From Tannerella sp. (GTDB taxonomy: Bacteria > Bacteroidota > Bacteroidia > Bacteroidales > Tannerellaceae), in contig JAITVY010000070.1 in the NCBI GenBank assembly GCA_031285565.1, positions 1 to 64,000 on the forward strand: a DNA stretch of 64,000 nucleotides, given 5' to 3'. The notes under the pieces were generated by a model. That model was not told the origin of the DNA, made no database searches, and saw only the letters and a program-made list of their open reading frames with translations. Positions 8,091 through 16,423 of the stretch are shown here, one piece after another (within the stretch, counting starts at the first letter, position 1; each line of letters begins with the position of its first letter). Position numbers and translations under genes: made by a program.

Positions 8091-8967
8091 TACCGCCATA
8101 CAGGAAGTTACACCTTTATCTGAGAAAGATTGTTTCTACATTGCAGATCGATGTAAAACGGAGTTCACGTATCCGATACACTGTCATAAAGAATACGAGT
8201 TGAATTATGTTTCGAAGGCAAAAGGAGTCAAAAGAATTGTAGGAGATTCGATTGAAGTTATCGGAGATTATGATTTAGTGCTGATAACCAGTGAGAATCT
8301 GGAACATGTTTGGGAACAGCATGAATGCACTTCCAAGCAAATACGTGAAATAACAATCCAGTTTTCTCCAGATATGTTTAGCTCCTCTTTATGGGATAAA
8401 AACCAGTTTTCATCCATCCGTAAGATGCTGGAACAGGCTCAAAAAGGACTATCCTTTCCGATGCCTGCTATCCTGAATGTATATCATCAATTAGACACTT
8501 TAGCTTCCGAAAAACAAGGATTCTATTCCGTAATAAAGTTTATGTCAATCCTGTACGAATTATCATTGTTTATTGATGAAGCTAAAACACTATCGAGTTC
8601 TTCTTTTGCAAAAATCAAAGTGCAATCGGACAGCCGGCGTGTACAAAAAATTCAAACATATATAGACAAACACTACAAAGAAGATTTGCGTCTGGAACAA
8701 CTGGCTGACATGGTTGGCATGACACCGGTTGCGTTCAGTCGTTTTTTCAAACTTCGTACCGGTAAGCGTTTATCTGATTATATTATCGACATCCGGTTAG
8801 GACATGCTATCCGGATGTTAGTAGACTCAACAATGTCAATCTACGAAATCTGTTATGAAAACGGTTTCAACAATATTTCCAACTTCAACCGGCTTTTTAA
8901 AAAGAAGAAAGAATGTTCACCCAAAGAATTCAGGGAGAATTATCACAAAAAGAAAGTGATCGTATAA
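8080..8967 (+). CDS. AraC family transcriptional regulator
   Basis: 295 residues from ATG 8080; ATG 8065 (300 residues) is also possible. Both overlap the fcl stop at 8088-8090. The N-terminal half looks like the cupin-type sensing domain (Y-P-I-H-C-H-K-E-Y-E-L-N-Y). The C-terminal 100 residues form the double helix-turn-helix of AraC/XylS (L-A-D-M-V-G-M-T-P-V-A-F-S-R-F-F-K, then I-C-Y-E-N-G-F-N-N-I-S-N-F-N-R-L-F-K). The ligand is unknown. It sits at the native side of the island junction: its stop is followed in frame by a foreign glycosidase tail, so its very C-terminus may have been altered by that joining. Confidence 0.88.
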   Translation: MNSNTAIQEVTPLSEKDCFYIADRCKTEFTYPIHCHKEYELNYVSKAKGVKRIVGDSIEVIGDYDLVLITSENLEHVWEQHECTSKQIREITIQFSPDMFSSSLWDKNQFSSIRKMLEQAQKGLSFPMPAILNVYHQLDTLASEKQGFYSVIKFMSILYELSLFIDEAKTLSSSSFAKIKVQSDSRRVQKIQTYIDKHYKEDLRLEQLADMVGMTPVAFSRFFKLRTGKRLSDYIIDIRLGHAIRMLVDSTMSIYEICYENGFNNISNFNRLFKKKKECSPKEFRENYHKKKVIV

Positions 8968-8978
8968 AGTGATCATAT
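8953..8978. repeat. 13-bp tandem repeat at island junction
   Basis: AAAGTGATCGTAT (8953-8965) is followed immediately by AAAGTGATCATAT (8966-8978), one mismatch, then AAA. It spans the AraC stop codon and sits at the change from AT-rich to GC-rich sequence. Confidence 0.8.
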
Positions 8979-9126
8979 AAAAGGTGTCCCCGCCGATGCC
9001 TTGCTCACAGTTTATGTCACGGATGCAGAAAAGTGCATGGATAAAGCGAACGCCACTGTCCATGCGGATGGAACCTTGACTGTAGATCTGCCACCGATGG
9101 CTTATGTAACGATTTGTTTGGAGTAA
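8968..9126 (+). pseudogene. C-terminal remnant of a glycoside hydrolase
   Basis: 52 codons without a start, ending in TAA at 9124-9126, in the same frame as the AraC gene and directly after its stop. The peptide contains L-L-T-V-Y-V-T-D-A-E-K and L-T-V-D-L-P-P-M-A-Y-V-T-I, a pattern typical of the last strands of the C-terminal beta-sandwich in several glycoside hydrolases (GH30/GH51-like). Base composition is GC-rich like the island and unlike the AraC gene. I read it as a truncated gene left at the edge of an insertion or recombination; the exact family is uncertain. Confidence 0.5.
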
Positions 9127-9135
9127 GCCGAAAGC

Positions 9136-10599
9136 TTACTCCTTTATTTTTACCGGAACACGCTTATTTGAAACGATCTCCAGCTCTACTTTTCGTTGCT
9201 CCAGCTTCACCGGTTCGCTCGTGAAATCAGGAACGTTGTACGAATAGACCGAACAGTCATAATATTCCCATGGGTTTTCCTGGGGCAGCAGGAAAGGTTT
9301 GCTAACTACACCATTCTCGTCCATACTTGCCAGGTAAAGACGGGTATAGAGCCCATCTCCCCGGCGGCTGGTGAACACAAACCAACGGGAGTTACTACTC
9401 CAGTTATGGAAACTCTCCGTGTCGTCACTGTTCACTTCCGTCATCGGACGCATGGCGCCATCCTGCAGATTCAGCAACCACAAGTCGGCTTCCTTGTGCC
9501 AGATGGAGAAGTTACCGTAATCCGCTAAGGCAAATATGATGTACTTCCCATCGTACGAGGGTCTTGGGAAAGAGATACTTTTTTGCATGGCTGCAGCATT
9601 CACCAGCGTATCCACCCGTTCGCCGAATGTTCCGTCTTCCGGATTAAAATCGATGCTGCACAGACTGTAACGTATTTCCTTGTATTCTGCCGGTATATCC
9701 TTGGCTTCCGCCGCACAGAAATAGAGCTTGCGCCCGTCCGGCGAGAATACGGGAAAAGTCTCGAAAACTTCTTTCTTCTGCAACAAAGGCGAACGTAGCA
9801 GTTCATGCGTTTCGGGCTGGTATACCAGTACATCCGATGCCAGGTCGAGCACCTCCACACGTTCATCCTTCACTGCGTGGAAAGACTGCCGCGTGTTGTT
9901 GACGGAATAAGCGATGTACTTCCCGCCCGGATGCCAATAAGGATACACACAAGCTGAAAGCGTGGAGTCCGTTTTCGTATTCAGCATTTCGCGTTTCCCG
10001 TTGATCTGCATCAGGGTTCCGCCATTCGCTCCACGGATGTGCAGGCTCATGTAGTCCGGGTTGGTCTTGTTGAAAGCATGGCAATTCAGGCACATGCCGG
10101 GAATCATGGTATTCTCCAGCAAAGGACGCTCATTGAAAGTAGAAAGGTCACGTTCATAAATTCCCATCTTGCTATAGACCTCATATCCCGGAGCTATTTT
10201 ACGATATACTACCCCATAATCAATAGGATACGAACTGACGTGCATGGTGAAAGAACGGTACTGTTTCCACTTGCCCTCTGCCTGGATGCATACTGTAAAC
10301 CGGAGGCTGTCTCCCTTGTTGGCTTCCAAAAGCTCCTTCCATTTCTTCGGCGGGAATGATACTGTTTTATCATTGACATGTATCTCTCCGGACTTTCCTC
10401 CGGTCACTGTTACGTCCACACGTTCGTACGCTCCACCGGTACAGTTGAAGTTCATGGGGGCAATAGTAGCAGGAATGGTCACACCGATATAGTCGGGGTA
10501 AATATCCGGCCATGCATCCACTTTCTCCGGATCAGTCACCGGATTACTACAAGCAGCAAGCCACCACGCAGTTAGTATATAAATAGCTATTTTTTTCAT
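9136..10599 (-). CDS. PD40 beta-propeller lipoprotein with CxxCH motif (copy A)
   Basis: 487 residues. Lipoprotein signal with L-A-A-C (Cys17). Residues 30-130 are a beta-rich domain. A single C-L-N-C-H (Cys170, Cys173, His174) matches a c-type haem site. From about residue 215 there are TolB/PD40-like propeller blades (W-H-P-G-G-K-Y-I-A-Y, F-S-P-D-G-R-K-L-Y-F, R-P-S-Y-D-G-K-Y-I-I-F). It is a paralogue of the gene at 12376-13845, with the same domain order. The DUF6057 gene upstream ends 1 base before its ATG, so the two are translationally close. Function unknown; haem binding is possible but unproven. Confidence 0.75.
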   Translation of the reverse strand: MKKIAIYILTAWWLAACSNPVTDPEKVDAWPDIYPDYIGVTIPATIAPMNFNCTGGAYERVDVTVTGGKSGEIHVNDKTVSFPPKKWKELLEANKGDSLRFTVCIQAEGKWKQYRSFTMHVSSYPIDYGVVYRKIAPGYEVYSKMGIYERDLSTFNERPLLENTMIPGMCLNCHAFNKTNPDYMSLHIRGANGGTLMQINGKREMLNTKTDSTLSACVYPYWHPGGKYIAYSVNNTRQSFHAVKDERVEVLDLASDVLVYQPETHELLRSPLLQKKEVFETFPVFSPDGRKLYFCAAEAKDIPAEYKEIRYSLCSIDFNPEDGTFGERVDTLVNAAAMQKSISFPRPSYDGKYIIFALADYGNFSIWHKEADLWLLNLQDGAMRPMTEVNSDDTESFHNWSSNSRWFVFTSRRGDGLYTRLYLASMDENGVVSKPFLLPQENPWEYYDCSVYSYNVPDFTSEPVKLEQRKVELEIVSNKRVPVKIKE

Positions 10600-10600
10600 C

Positions 10601-12379
10601 TTACTCTTTTAATAATAAATAGTTCCAGTACGTATTGCCGAAACGCGTCTGCAATAGCTGACGATTATTGGGCTGTGAAATATAGATCCGTGCAAAGTCA
10701 GTTACATTCTGCATCACCTGGGGCGAAATGCTCCAGGGCATCCCTTGGAAATTGCTGTGCGATTGTGTCCACACATACACCAATACTTCCTGATAACTGC
10801 GGGGAATATGGTCGTAGCCGGCATGCTTGCCCAACGGATAGTATCTCATAAAACGTTCCACATCGCGCTGTAACAAGACGTATGCCAGCATATACTCAAA
10901 GGCCATCCGGTTCCGGTAATTGTGTTCGTACAGCAAACCCAGCATCATATCTACTTCCGTGTTGCTGAACAGGAAATCTTCCGTAAACCGTATCTGCCTC
11001 AGCCAGCCCCATTCTTTATGAGCATTGATTTTATCTTCGTTGTACAGATAGGTCATGGTATTCTCTGCCCAGTCCTTGTAAAAGATGGTCTTCTGCAATG
11101 CCCGCAGGTATTTGGCTGCGACTTCGTACTGCCCGTTAATCAGGTTGGTTTCTGCCAGACGCTTGAAGCAGCGTCCGCTTTTGCGGTAATTCGGTATCGA
11201 CTCCATCGCTTCGAAAGTGAAACGCTGTGCCGTATTGACCATTCCCAAATGATAAAACGCCTCACTGGTAGGTAGTGGCGAGGTGAAGTCACGATGAAAT
11301 TCCGGCAACAGTCCCTCTGTTCCATTCTGGTAAAACTCGAACATACGGTCGCCCAGTTGTCCGGTCTTTCCCAAGGCCAGATTCAGACAGGTCACATCGA
11401 AAGGCGAGCTTGGCGACTTCTTTTCCGCCTTTTTTATGACCTCCTGCCATTGTTTGTTGCGTACCAGCCGGTCATAGTCCATTGCCTCTTCCTTATCCAT
11501 GTCACAACCGGCAGCAACAAAGTAATAGCCAAACAAAGCCACAGGTACCGTCAACAAAGTCCCATAAAGGATCTGCTTCTTCTTTAAACCGGGGAGAGCA
11601 GCCATTATAAAAGGAAGAACAACCAGCAACACGGCAAGCACTATCTCTATCCACAGTATAGGAATAGGGAAGCGGTAATATCCAATGCCTCCCATCAACC
11701 GGTACAGGGGATACTGCACCCACATGCTTGCCAGCAACGGACAGGCGACTCCCCACAGTGCGACACCGCAGAATGCTCCCGCACTGCCCAGGAAATTCCT
11801 GCTTTGGAGACCCGACCGGAACTCGCGTATCATCACCCAGCCCATGAAAATAAAGTGGGCCGCACCTGCTGTCCAATAGAGCAACGGAAGGATAATCAGG
11901 ATATAAGTGGCACGTTCCCACTTTCCTTTCAAGCCGGTATACGCGCAAGAGGCAGCGAGCGTGAGCAACAAGGCCACTACCACTGACAGCATGGCATTTT
12001 CATCGCCCATGAAATGCCACAGGACTATAACAGGCAGGAAGCTCAACGGATAATACACATCGGCTGCGCCCTGCTCCTTCGCCAGTTTCCAAACCAGACG
12101 TTGCAACAGCGCATACAGTAAAGCCAGTATACAGGCACCTGCCCACACATAGTAATAAAACTGCGTCAGGTATTCAGCAATATAATCGGCCAACCCGCCG
12201 GGAACTGCTATTCGTTCCCACCAGTAACCGGCATCGAACAAGAATAGCTGGTATTGTTCCTGATAGGAAAGGTGAGCCGGGTATGCACTTCCCCAAAAGA
12301 GAAGCACCACCGCTCCGAAAAGAATTGTCAACCCTATCTTCCAGGTCTTTTTCAGAAATACATTCATGCACACAATCAT
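10601..12379 (-). CDS. DUF6057 family membrane protein (copy A)
   Basis: 592 residues. The N-terminal half has about eight to nine hydrophobic helices (between residues 12 and 295), with the family-typical Y-Q-E-Q-Y-Q-L-F-L-F-D...Y-L-T-Q-F-Y-Y-Y region near the first periplasmic loop. The C-terminal half is soluble and helical, TPR-like (L-A-E-T-N-L-I-N-G-Q-Y-E-V-A-A-K-Y-L). The start at 12379 forms an ATGA overlap with the stop of the preceding PD40 gene, indicating coupling; ATG 12367 is an alternative. No known activity. Pairing with a PD40 gene occurs twice here. Confidence 0.75.
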   Translation of the reverse strand: MIVCMNVFLKKTWKIGLTILFGAVVLLFWGSAYPAHLSYQEQYQLFLFDAGYWWERIAVPGGLADYIAEYLTQFYYYVWAGACILALLYALLQRLVWKLAKEQGAADVYYPLSFLPVIVLWHFMGDENAMLSVVVALLLTLAASCAYTGLKGKWERATYILIILPLLYWTAGAAHFIFMGWVMIREFRSGLQSRNFLGSAGAFCGVALWGVACPLLASMWVQYPLYRLMGGIGYYRFPIPILWIEIVLAVLLVVLPFIMAALPGLKKKQILYGTLLTVPVALFGYYFVAAGCDMDKEEAMDYDRLVRNKQWQEVIKKAEKKSPSSPFDVTCLNLALGKTGQLGDRMFEFYQNGTEGLLPEFHRDFTSPLPTSEAFYHLGMVNTAQRFTFEAMESIPNYRKSGRCFKRLAETNLINGQYEVAAKYLRALQKTIFYKDWAENTMTYLYNEDKINAHKEWGWLRQIRFTEDFLFSNTEVDMMLGLLYEHNYRNRMAFEYMLAYVLLQRDVERFMRYYPLGKHAGYDHIPRSYQEVLVYVWTQSHSNFQGMPWSISPQVMQNVTDFARIYISQPNNRQLLQTRFGNTYWNYLLLKE

Positions 12380-13845
12380 TTAAAAGGTTCCGCCTTCAAT
12401 TGCCGGTATATCCGCTCGATGGTAGCTGCATCAAAGGGAACGGGAGTTTCCGACAAATCGGGTATATTATAAGATTTCAATGTCAAATCGTCTTTCTCCG
12501 GGTCCGACTGTGGCAGGACGAAAGGCTTATGCGCCTTTCCACCGGCATCTAAGTAGGCAAAATAGACCCGTCCGTACTGTCCATCGCCCCGCTTGCTGGC
12601 AAAGGCAAACCAATGGCTGCCGGACGACCAGCTGTGATACGTCTCCGAACGGTTGGAATTCACTGCCGACAGGGAATCGATGGCTCCCGTTTGCAAATCC
12701 ATCAGTTGCAGTTCCGTTTCGCGGTGCCAGATGGGGAATGTCCCATAATCGGCTACGGTATAGAGCAGGTAACGTCCGTCCGGTGAGGCTTTCGGATGGC
12801 AGACGGATCCACCCTGCAAGCGGGCATTCCAAAGCGTGTCTACCCGGTCGCCCCACGCACCTTGCCCGGCATCGAATGCAATGCGGCACAGCGAATATCG
12901 GAGCTGGTGTATGCTGTCCGGCAATGCAACTAAGGGAGCAGCGCAGTAATACACCCATTTGCCATCGGCAGAAAAAACAGGAAATGTTTCCAGTGCGGTG
13001 CTGTCTGCCGTTAGTGGGGAAAAGATCATCCGGTTCTCGTCAAAGTCGGCAACAACCAGATCGGAAGCCGTGTCATACACTTCCAGGCGGCGATTGCTTT
13101 CAGCATGGAACATCGGGATTACTATGTTGTCCGAGAATACACCGTATCGTCCTCCGGGGTGGAAACCGCCATAAGCGGCAACGGATATCATCCGCTCATT
13201 CTTCAACGCCAGTTTGCGAAGCTTACCATCGCGATTCAAGATGGTTCCTCCGCCCTCGCCACGCAGATGGAACATCGAGAGCGTACCACTATTTCCTCCA
13301 TGTATATGGCAGTTCATACATTTGCCGTCTGTCCGGCTATTGTCTGCCAGGACGCGCTCCTCGAAGTTCTCTATACATCGTTCGCGTATCTGCAGGGCAT
13401 TCCATACTTCGTAACCGGGTTCTATCAGGCGGTAGCTGACGTAAGCATCCAGGCTGTCGGACACTACTTGCCAGGTAAAGGGAGGATATTGCAACCATTG
13501 CCCACCGGAACGGGCAGTAACGGTCACTTTCAGCGTATGCCCCTTCTCCGTGTTCAGCAAGGCACGCCAGGCTTTCAACGGAAATATCACCTTAGAGCCG
13601 CGTGTATGTATTTGCAAGCTATCCGATACTCCTTTTACACGGACACTTACCGCATCTACCTCTTCATTTCGTAAGAGGAAGTTCAGGGGAGCTATATTGC
13701 AAGGGATGGTCACGTCCTGATATTCCGGATAAATAGCCAACGCCTCATCCGCAGACTGTACGGATTCAGGATGGGGTGTACAAGCTTGCTGGCTGTACAG
13801 TAGTCCGATCAGAAAAACGATGTACCAAACTCTTTTATTCTTCAT
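12376..13845 (-). CDS. PD40 beta-propeller protein with CxxCH motif (copy B)
   Basis: 489 residues, paralogue of copy A with the same order: signal sequence ending Q-Q-A-C (Cys22, a weak lipobox), a beta domain, one C-M-N-C-H (Cys176, Cys179, His180), then propeller blades (F-H-P-G-G-R-Y-G-V-F, F-S-A-D-G-K-W-V-Y-Y, K-A-S-P-D-G-R-Y-L-L). It overlaps the next DUF6057 gene by ATGA. The GC-rich sequence produces long antisense frames, including one of 319 codons at 12480-13439, which I regard as spurious. Role unknown; an exported, possibly haem-bearing sensor or scaffold is a guess. Confidence 0.75.
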   Translation of the reverse strand: MKNKRVWYIVFLIGLLYSQQACTPHPESVQSADEALAIYPEYQDVTIPCNIAPLNFLLRNEEVDAVSVRVKGVSDSLQIHTRGSKVIFPLKAWRALLNTEKGHTLKVTVTARSGGQWLQYPPFTWQVVSDSLDAYVSYRLIEPGYEVWNALQIRERCIENFEERVLADNSRTDGKCMNCHIHGGNSGTLSMFHLRGEGGGTILNRDGKLRKLALKNERMISVAAYGGFHPGGRYGVFSDNIVIPMFHAESNRRLEVYDTASDLVVADFDENRMIFSPLTADSTALETFPVFSADGKWVYYCAAPLVALPDSIHQLRYSLCRIAFDAGQGAWGDRVDTLWNARLQGGSVCHPKASPDGRYLLYTVADYGTFPIWHRETELQLMDLQTGAIDSLSAVNSNRSETYHSWSSGSHWFAFASKRGDGQYGRVYFAYLDAGGKAHKPFVLPQSDPEKDDLTLKSYNIPDLSETPVPFDAATIERIYRQLKAEPFK

Positions 13846-13900
13846 ATTTTAATAATTAATCGCTCCCCATTGCCCCAGCGAGGAACTACTTTTATCTTGC

Positions 13901-15352
13901 TTATTGCTTTTCTTTCATCGTAGCATAATGAAAGTAAAACCAGTAAGTCTTTCCATAGCTAGCTTGCAAAGGTGTGCCATTGCCACCGTTTGCTTCGTAC
14001 AACCGGGTATATTCACTGAAATCCTCCAATGTCCGGGGCGATATATTCCACTTCCTTACTTCGTCCGGCGAAGCTTTCTTTCCGGCAAGATAGATAAGCA
14101 ATCCCTCGGCATACAGTCCGGAAGGTGTTTTGCTTGCAGCAAAAGCCTGATAGTCTTCGGCAAAAGCTCCTATATCTTTATTCAGCAAATCAAAGCAGAG
14201 AAGATAATCGAGTGCCAGTGTATTAGCCGGGTTACTACGCAACAGATGGCGAAGTGAAAGCGGTACATTTTCAGCGGAGCGCAACGTGTCCATTGCGGGT
14301 AGCAACTGTCGCTTCCGTTCCAGCCATTGACTTACTTCAGGCGCTTGTTTACCCGGAATACGGCGTTCCGCCCAGTCACGGTAACACATCGTCTTTTGCA
14401 GGAGGCGAAGATATTTCATAGCCGCAGCATCGTCACCATTAATCAGATTGATTTCCGCCATGCGTTTAATAGCCCTTGTCCCGGTGTGATGCGGAGAAAA
14501 GATCATTCCCAGTATGGTGGCATGCTCCGCCATCGTCATATCTCCCAGGGCAAACCAAACTTCATTGGCAGCATAAATGGTGAGGTATGTAGAACTGGGT
14601 GCTACGGGCAGAAACAGCCCTTGCGAAGCCGGTTGGTAATAATCCATCAGCTTGTCGGGCAACTGGTGTTGCTGTGCATTCAGCAAGTTATAATAATAGG
14701 TAGCAAACGGTGAACGGTATTCACCCTCAACCAACAGCTTCGAAGCCTTTTCCCAACGGCCGAAATACATTTCCGAGTCTAACGCCAGAAGATGTTCCAG
14801 TTCCCAATTGGGTGTGTTGTATACTTTTGATGACCAATCGCCATAGCCGAACAACCAGTAACCGGACAACGCCGCCAATGCACTTATCGGCAAGCCCGAT
14901 TTCCACGAATGGCGTATACAACTACGGCACAGCAGCAGGACTCCACCGATACCAATCAAAGCGATGGTACCGGAAAGCGGATAAGTCAGTCCACACTGTC
15001 TTCCGGCTTCCCATACTACTGCCAGTACCATAGGAATCCAGGCCCAACGGCCGATATACGGAACCAGCAGCCGGAATACCACCACTCCCCAAAGCAGCAA
15101 CACGGCCGCTATGATAGCCGGACCACCCCCTACATAATAGAAGAATTGCGTAAGAAGATCTCCCGACAGACGGGCCAGTGCCGCCGGATGTTTCAGGTAT
15201 TCGGTCAGCGTCTCGGAAGTAAACAAGAAGAGCTGTGTTTGCTCCCGATGGAATAGATGATAGGGCAGCATCCGGAAAAAAAAGAAAAACAGCACCAGTG
15301 TGCCGGCTCCTGCTACCGCCCAGTTTGTGTATTTTTTATTGAAGGCTTTCAT
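13901..15352 (-). CDS. DUF6057 family membrane protein (copy B)
   Basis: 483 residues, shorter than copy A because it has fewer N-terminal membrane helices (about five between residues 10 and 180). It keeps the Y-H-L-F-H-R-E-Q-T-Q-L-F-L-F...L-L-T-Q-F-F-Y-Y-V region. The C-terminal half aligns by eye with copy A (M-A-E-I-N-L-I-N-G-D-D-A-A-A-M-K-Y-L-R-L-L-Q-K-T in pieces). Its start overlaps the DUF4369 gene by 17 bases, and PD40 copy B follows after 55 bases, so the whole stretch 15938 to 9136 reads as one operon. Function unknown. Confidence 0.72.
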   Translation of the reverse strand: MKAFNKKYTNWAVAGAGTLVLFFFFFRMLPYHLFHREQTQLFLFTSETLTEYLKHPAALARLSGDLLTQFFYYVGGGPAIIAAVLLLWGVVVFRLLVPYIGRWAWIPMVLAVVWEAGRQCGLTYPLSGTIALIGIGGVLLLCRSCIRHSWKSGLPISALAALSGYWLFGYGDWSSKVYNTPNWELEHLLALDSEMYFGRWEKASKLLVEGEYRSPFATYYYNLLNAQQHQLPDKLMDYYQPASQGLFLPVAPSSTYLTIYAANEVWFALGDMTMAEHATILGMIFSPHHTGTRAIKRMAEINLINGDDAAAMKYLRLLQKTMCYRDWAERRIPGKQAPEVSQWLERKRQLLPAMDTLRSAENVPLSLRHLLRSNPANTLALDYLLCFDLLNKDIGAFAEDYQAFAASKTPSGLYAEGLLIYLAGKKASPDEVRKWNISPRTLEDFSEYTRLYEANGGNGTPLQASYGKTYWFYFHYATMKEKQ

Positions 15353-15938
15353 CCAACTGTTTGCGTTGTTCTTCCGTCAGGGAGCCGCGCAGCATTTTCT
15401 GCATAAACATTCCCAACGTATTGTCTCCTTGTTCTTTCAGGAAGAAGTAATTCATTTCCTGTTCCTGCACCTTTAAGCTGTCCTGCCTCTGTGCCAGGTA
15501 TAAAGAATCTTCTCCGGTGGCTGTCTGTAATCCCTGTCGGATAAAGCGGTAGCTCACCTGCTTCTTCTCCCGTCCCTCTTTCCACTGTTGCAGCGCATCG
15601 TTCTGCGGAGTACTTGTTACCGAGCCAATGGAATCAGTCGTAACCTGTATGATGCCCGGTTCCGTTACCACCAATAGTTCCTGTATGTAAGGGCGCAAAG
15701 CATGGCGCAGGCGCAATACCCTCATCTCTTCTCCTTGCCCGGAGAAGGAGAAAGAAGCATTGCTTATCTTTACAGAGTCTACCCGTCCCTGAGCATTCTC
15801 CATCGGTACGAGGTATATCCATTCACCGTCATACTTTACCGATGGCAATGTCCCTTCGATCACATAACCCTGTCCCCGGTTTCCGCAACTTCCCCCGAGG
15901 AGGCATGCTATACACAAAAGCAAGAAGTGTGTTTTCAT
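15336..15938 (-). CDS. DUF4369-domain lipoprotein
   Basis: 200 residues. Lipoprotein signal with L-G-G-S-C (Cys19). The body resembles the DUF4369 domain found at the N-terminus of TlpA-like thiol-disulfide proteins (E-G-T-L-P-S...G-E-W-I-Y-L-V-P, then V-D-S-V-K-I-S-N-A-S-F-S-F-S-G). Here there is no thioredoxin domain, so it is a stand-alone version; the C-terminal 80 residues are charged and helical. It is the first gene of the DUF6057/PD40 operon and lies 12 bases after the Rid fragment. Its partner role is unknown. Confidence 0.65.
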   Translation of the reverse strand: MKTHFLLLCIACLLGGSCGNRGQGYVIEGTLPSVKYDGEWIYLVPMENAQGRVDSVKISNASFSFSGQGEEMRVLRLRHALRPYIQELLVVTEPGIIQVTTDSIGSVTSTPQNDALQQWKEGREKKQVSYRFIRQGLQTATGEDSLYLAQRQDSLKVQEQEMNYFFLKEQGDNTLGMFMQKMLRGSLTEEQRKQLDESLQ

Positions 15939-15950
15939 GGCACAACCGGA

Positions 15951-16172
15951 TTAAAGTTTCTTTACTTCCATACATTCCATTTCGATCAGCCACCCCGGAC
16001 GGCAAACGGGAGCCAGCGTAATCACTCCCGGTGTATCGGAAAAACATTCATCGAACATTTTCTTCACTACAGCATGATTGGAGTCCACGTTCTGTACAAA
16101 GGTCCATCTGCGCAGACAGTTGGCAGCTACTTCTGCCCTGCCGGAAGGATAAATGTATGATGTGTATTTCAT
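15951..16172 (-). pseudogene. Truncated Rid (YjgF) family gene
   Basis: 73 residues with an ATG at 16172 and a stop shortly upstream in frame. R-R-W-T-F-V-Q-N-V-D and G-V-I-T-L-A-P-V-C-R-P-G-W-L-I-E-M-E-C match the strand-and-helix pattern of Rid-family proteins, but a complete Rid domain is about 125 residues and the N-terminal half is missing. It is likely a decayed or internally deleted gene; it may still be translated. The 250 bases up to the next gene hold only one short hairpin (GAAAGGCG...CGCCTTTC, 16256-16283). Confidence 0.5.
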
Positions 16173-16423
16173 ATAATTGACAAGAAATTATTTTACTCGT
16201 AAAGATAAAACTAATAATTCACAGTGAAACGAATAAACACTAGAATTAACGAGCAGAAAGGCGAATCTTACGGCCCGCCTTTCCCTTCTTTAACCATTAA
16301 ACAATTGTACTGTCCGGTTAATTTTTTTACAATTACCAAATGTTACGAACAACGTATGAGAACGAGTGTAACGACAATTGTTTTAAATTGAATATCCTAA
16401 TCGTCTATTCTTTCTACCTCGTA

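Noticed and set aside
8968-9126. Reading the glycosidase tail as part of the AraC protein by stop readthrough
   Set aside because: No readthrough signal is visible, and its composition differs from the AraC gene.
12480-13439. 319-codon plus-strand frame opposite PD40 copy B
   Set aside because: It is antisense to a well-supported gene in GC-rich DNA, has unnatural composition (rich in R, P, S, C) and no recognisable domain.
16256-16283. Terminator between the surface lipoprotein and Rid genes
   Set aside because: Stem present but no T-run on the transcribed strand.
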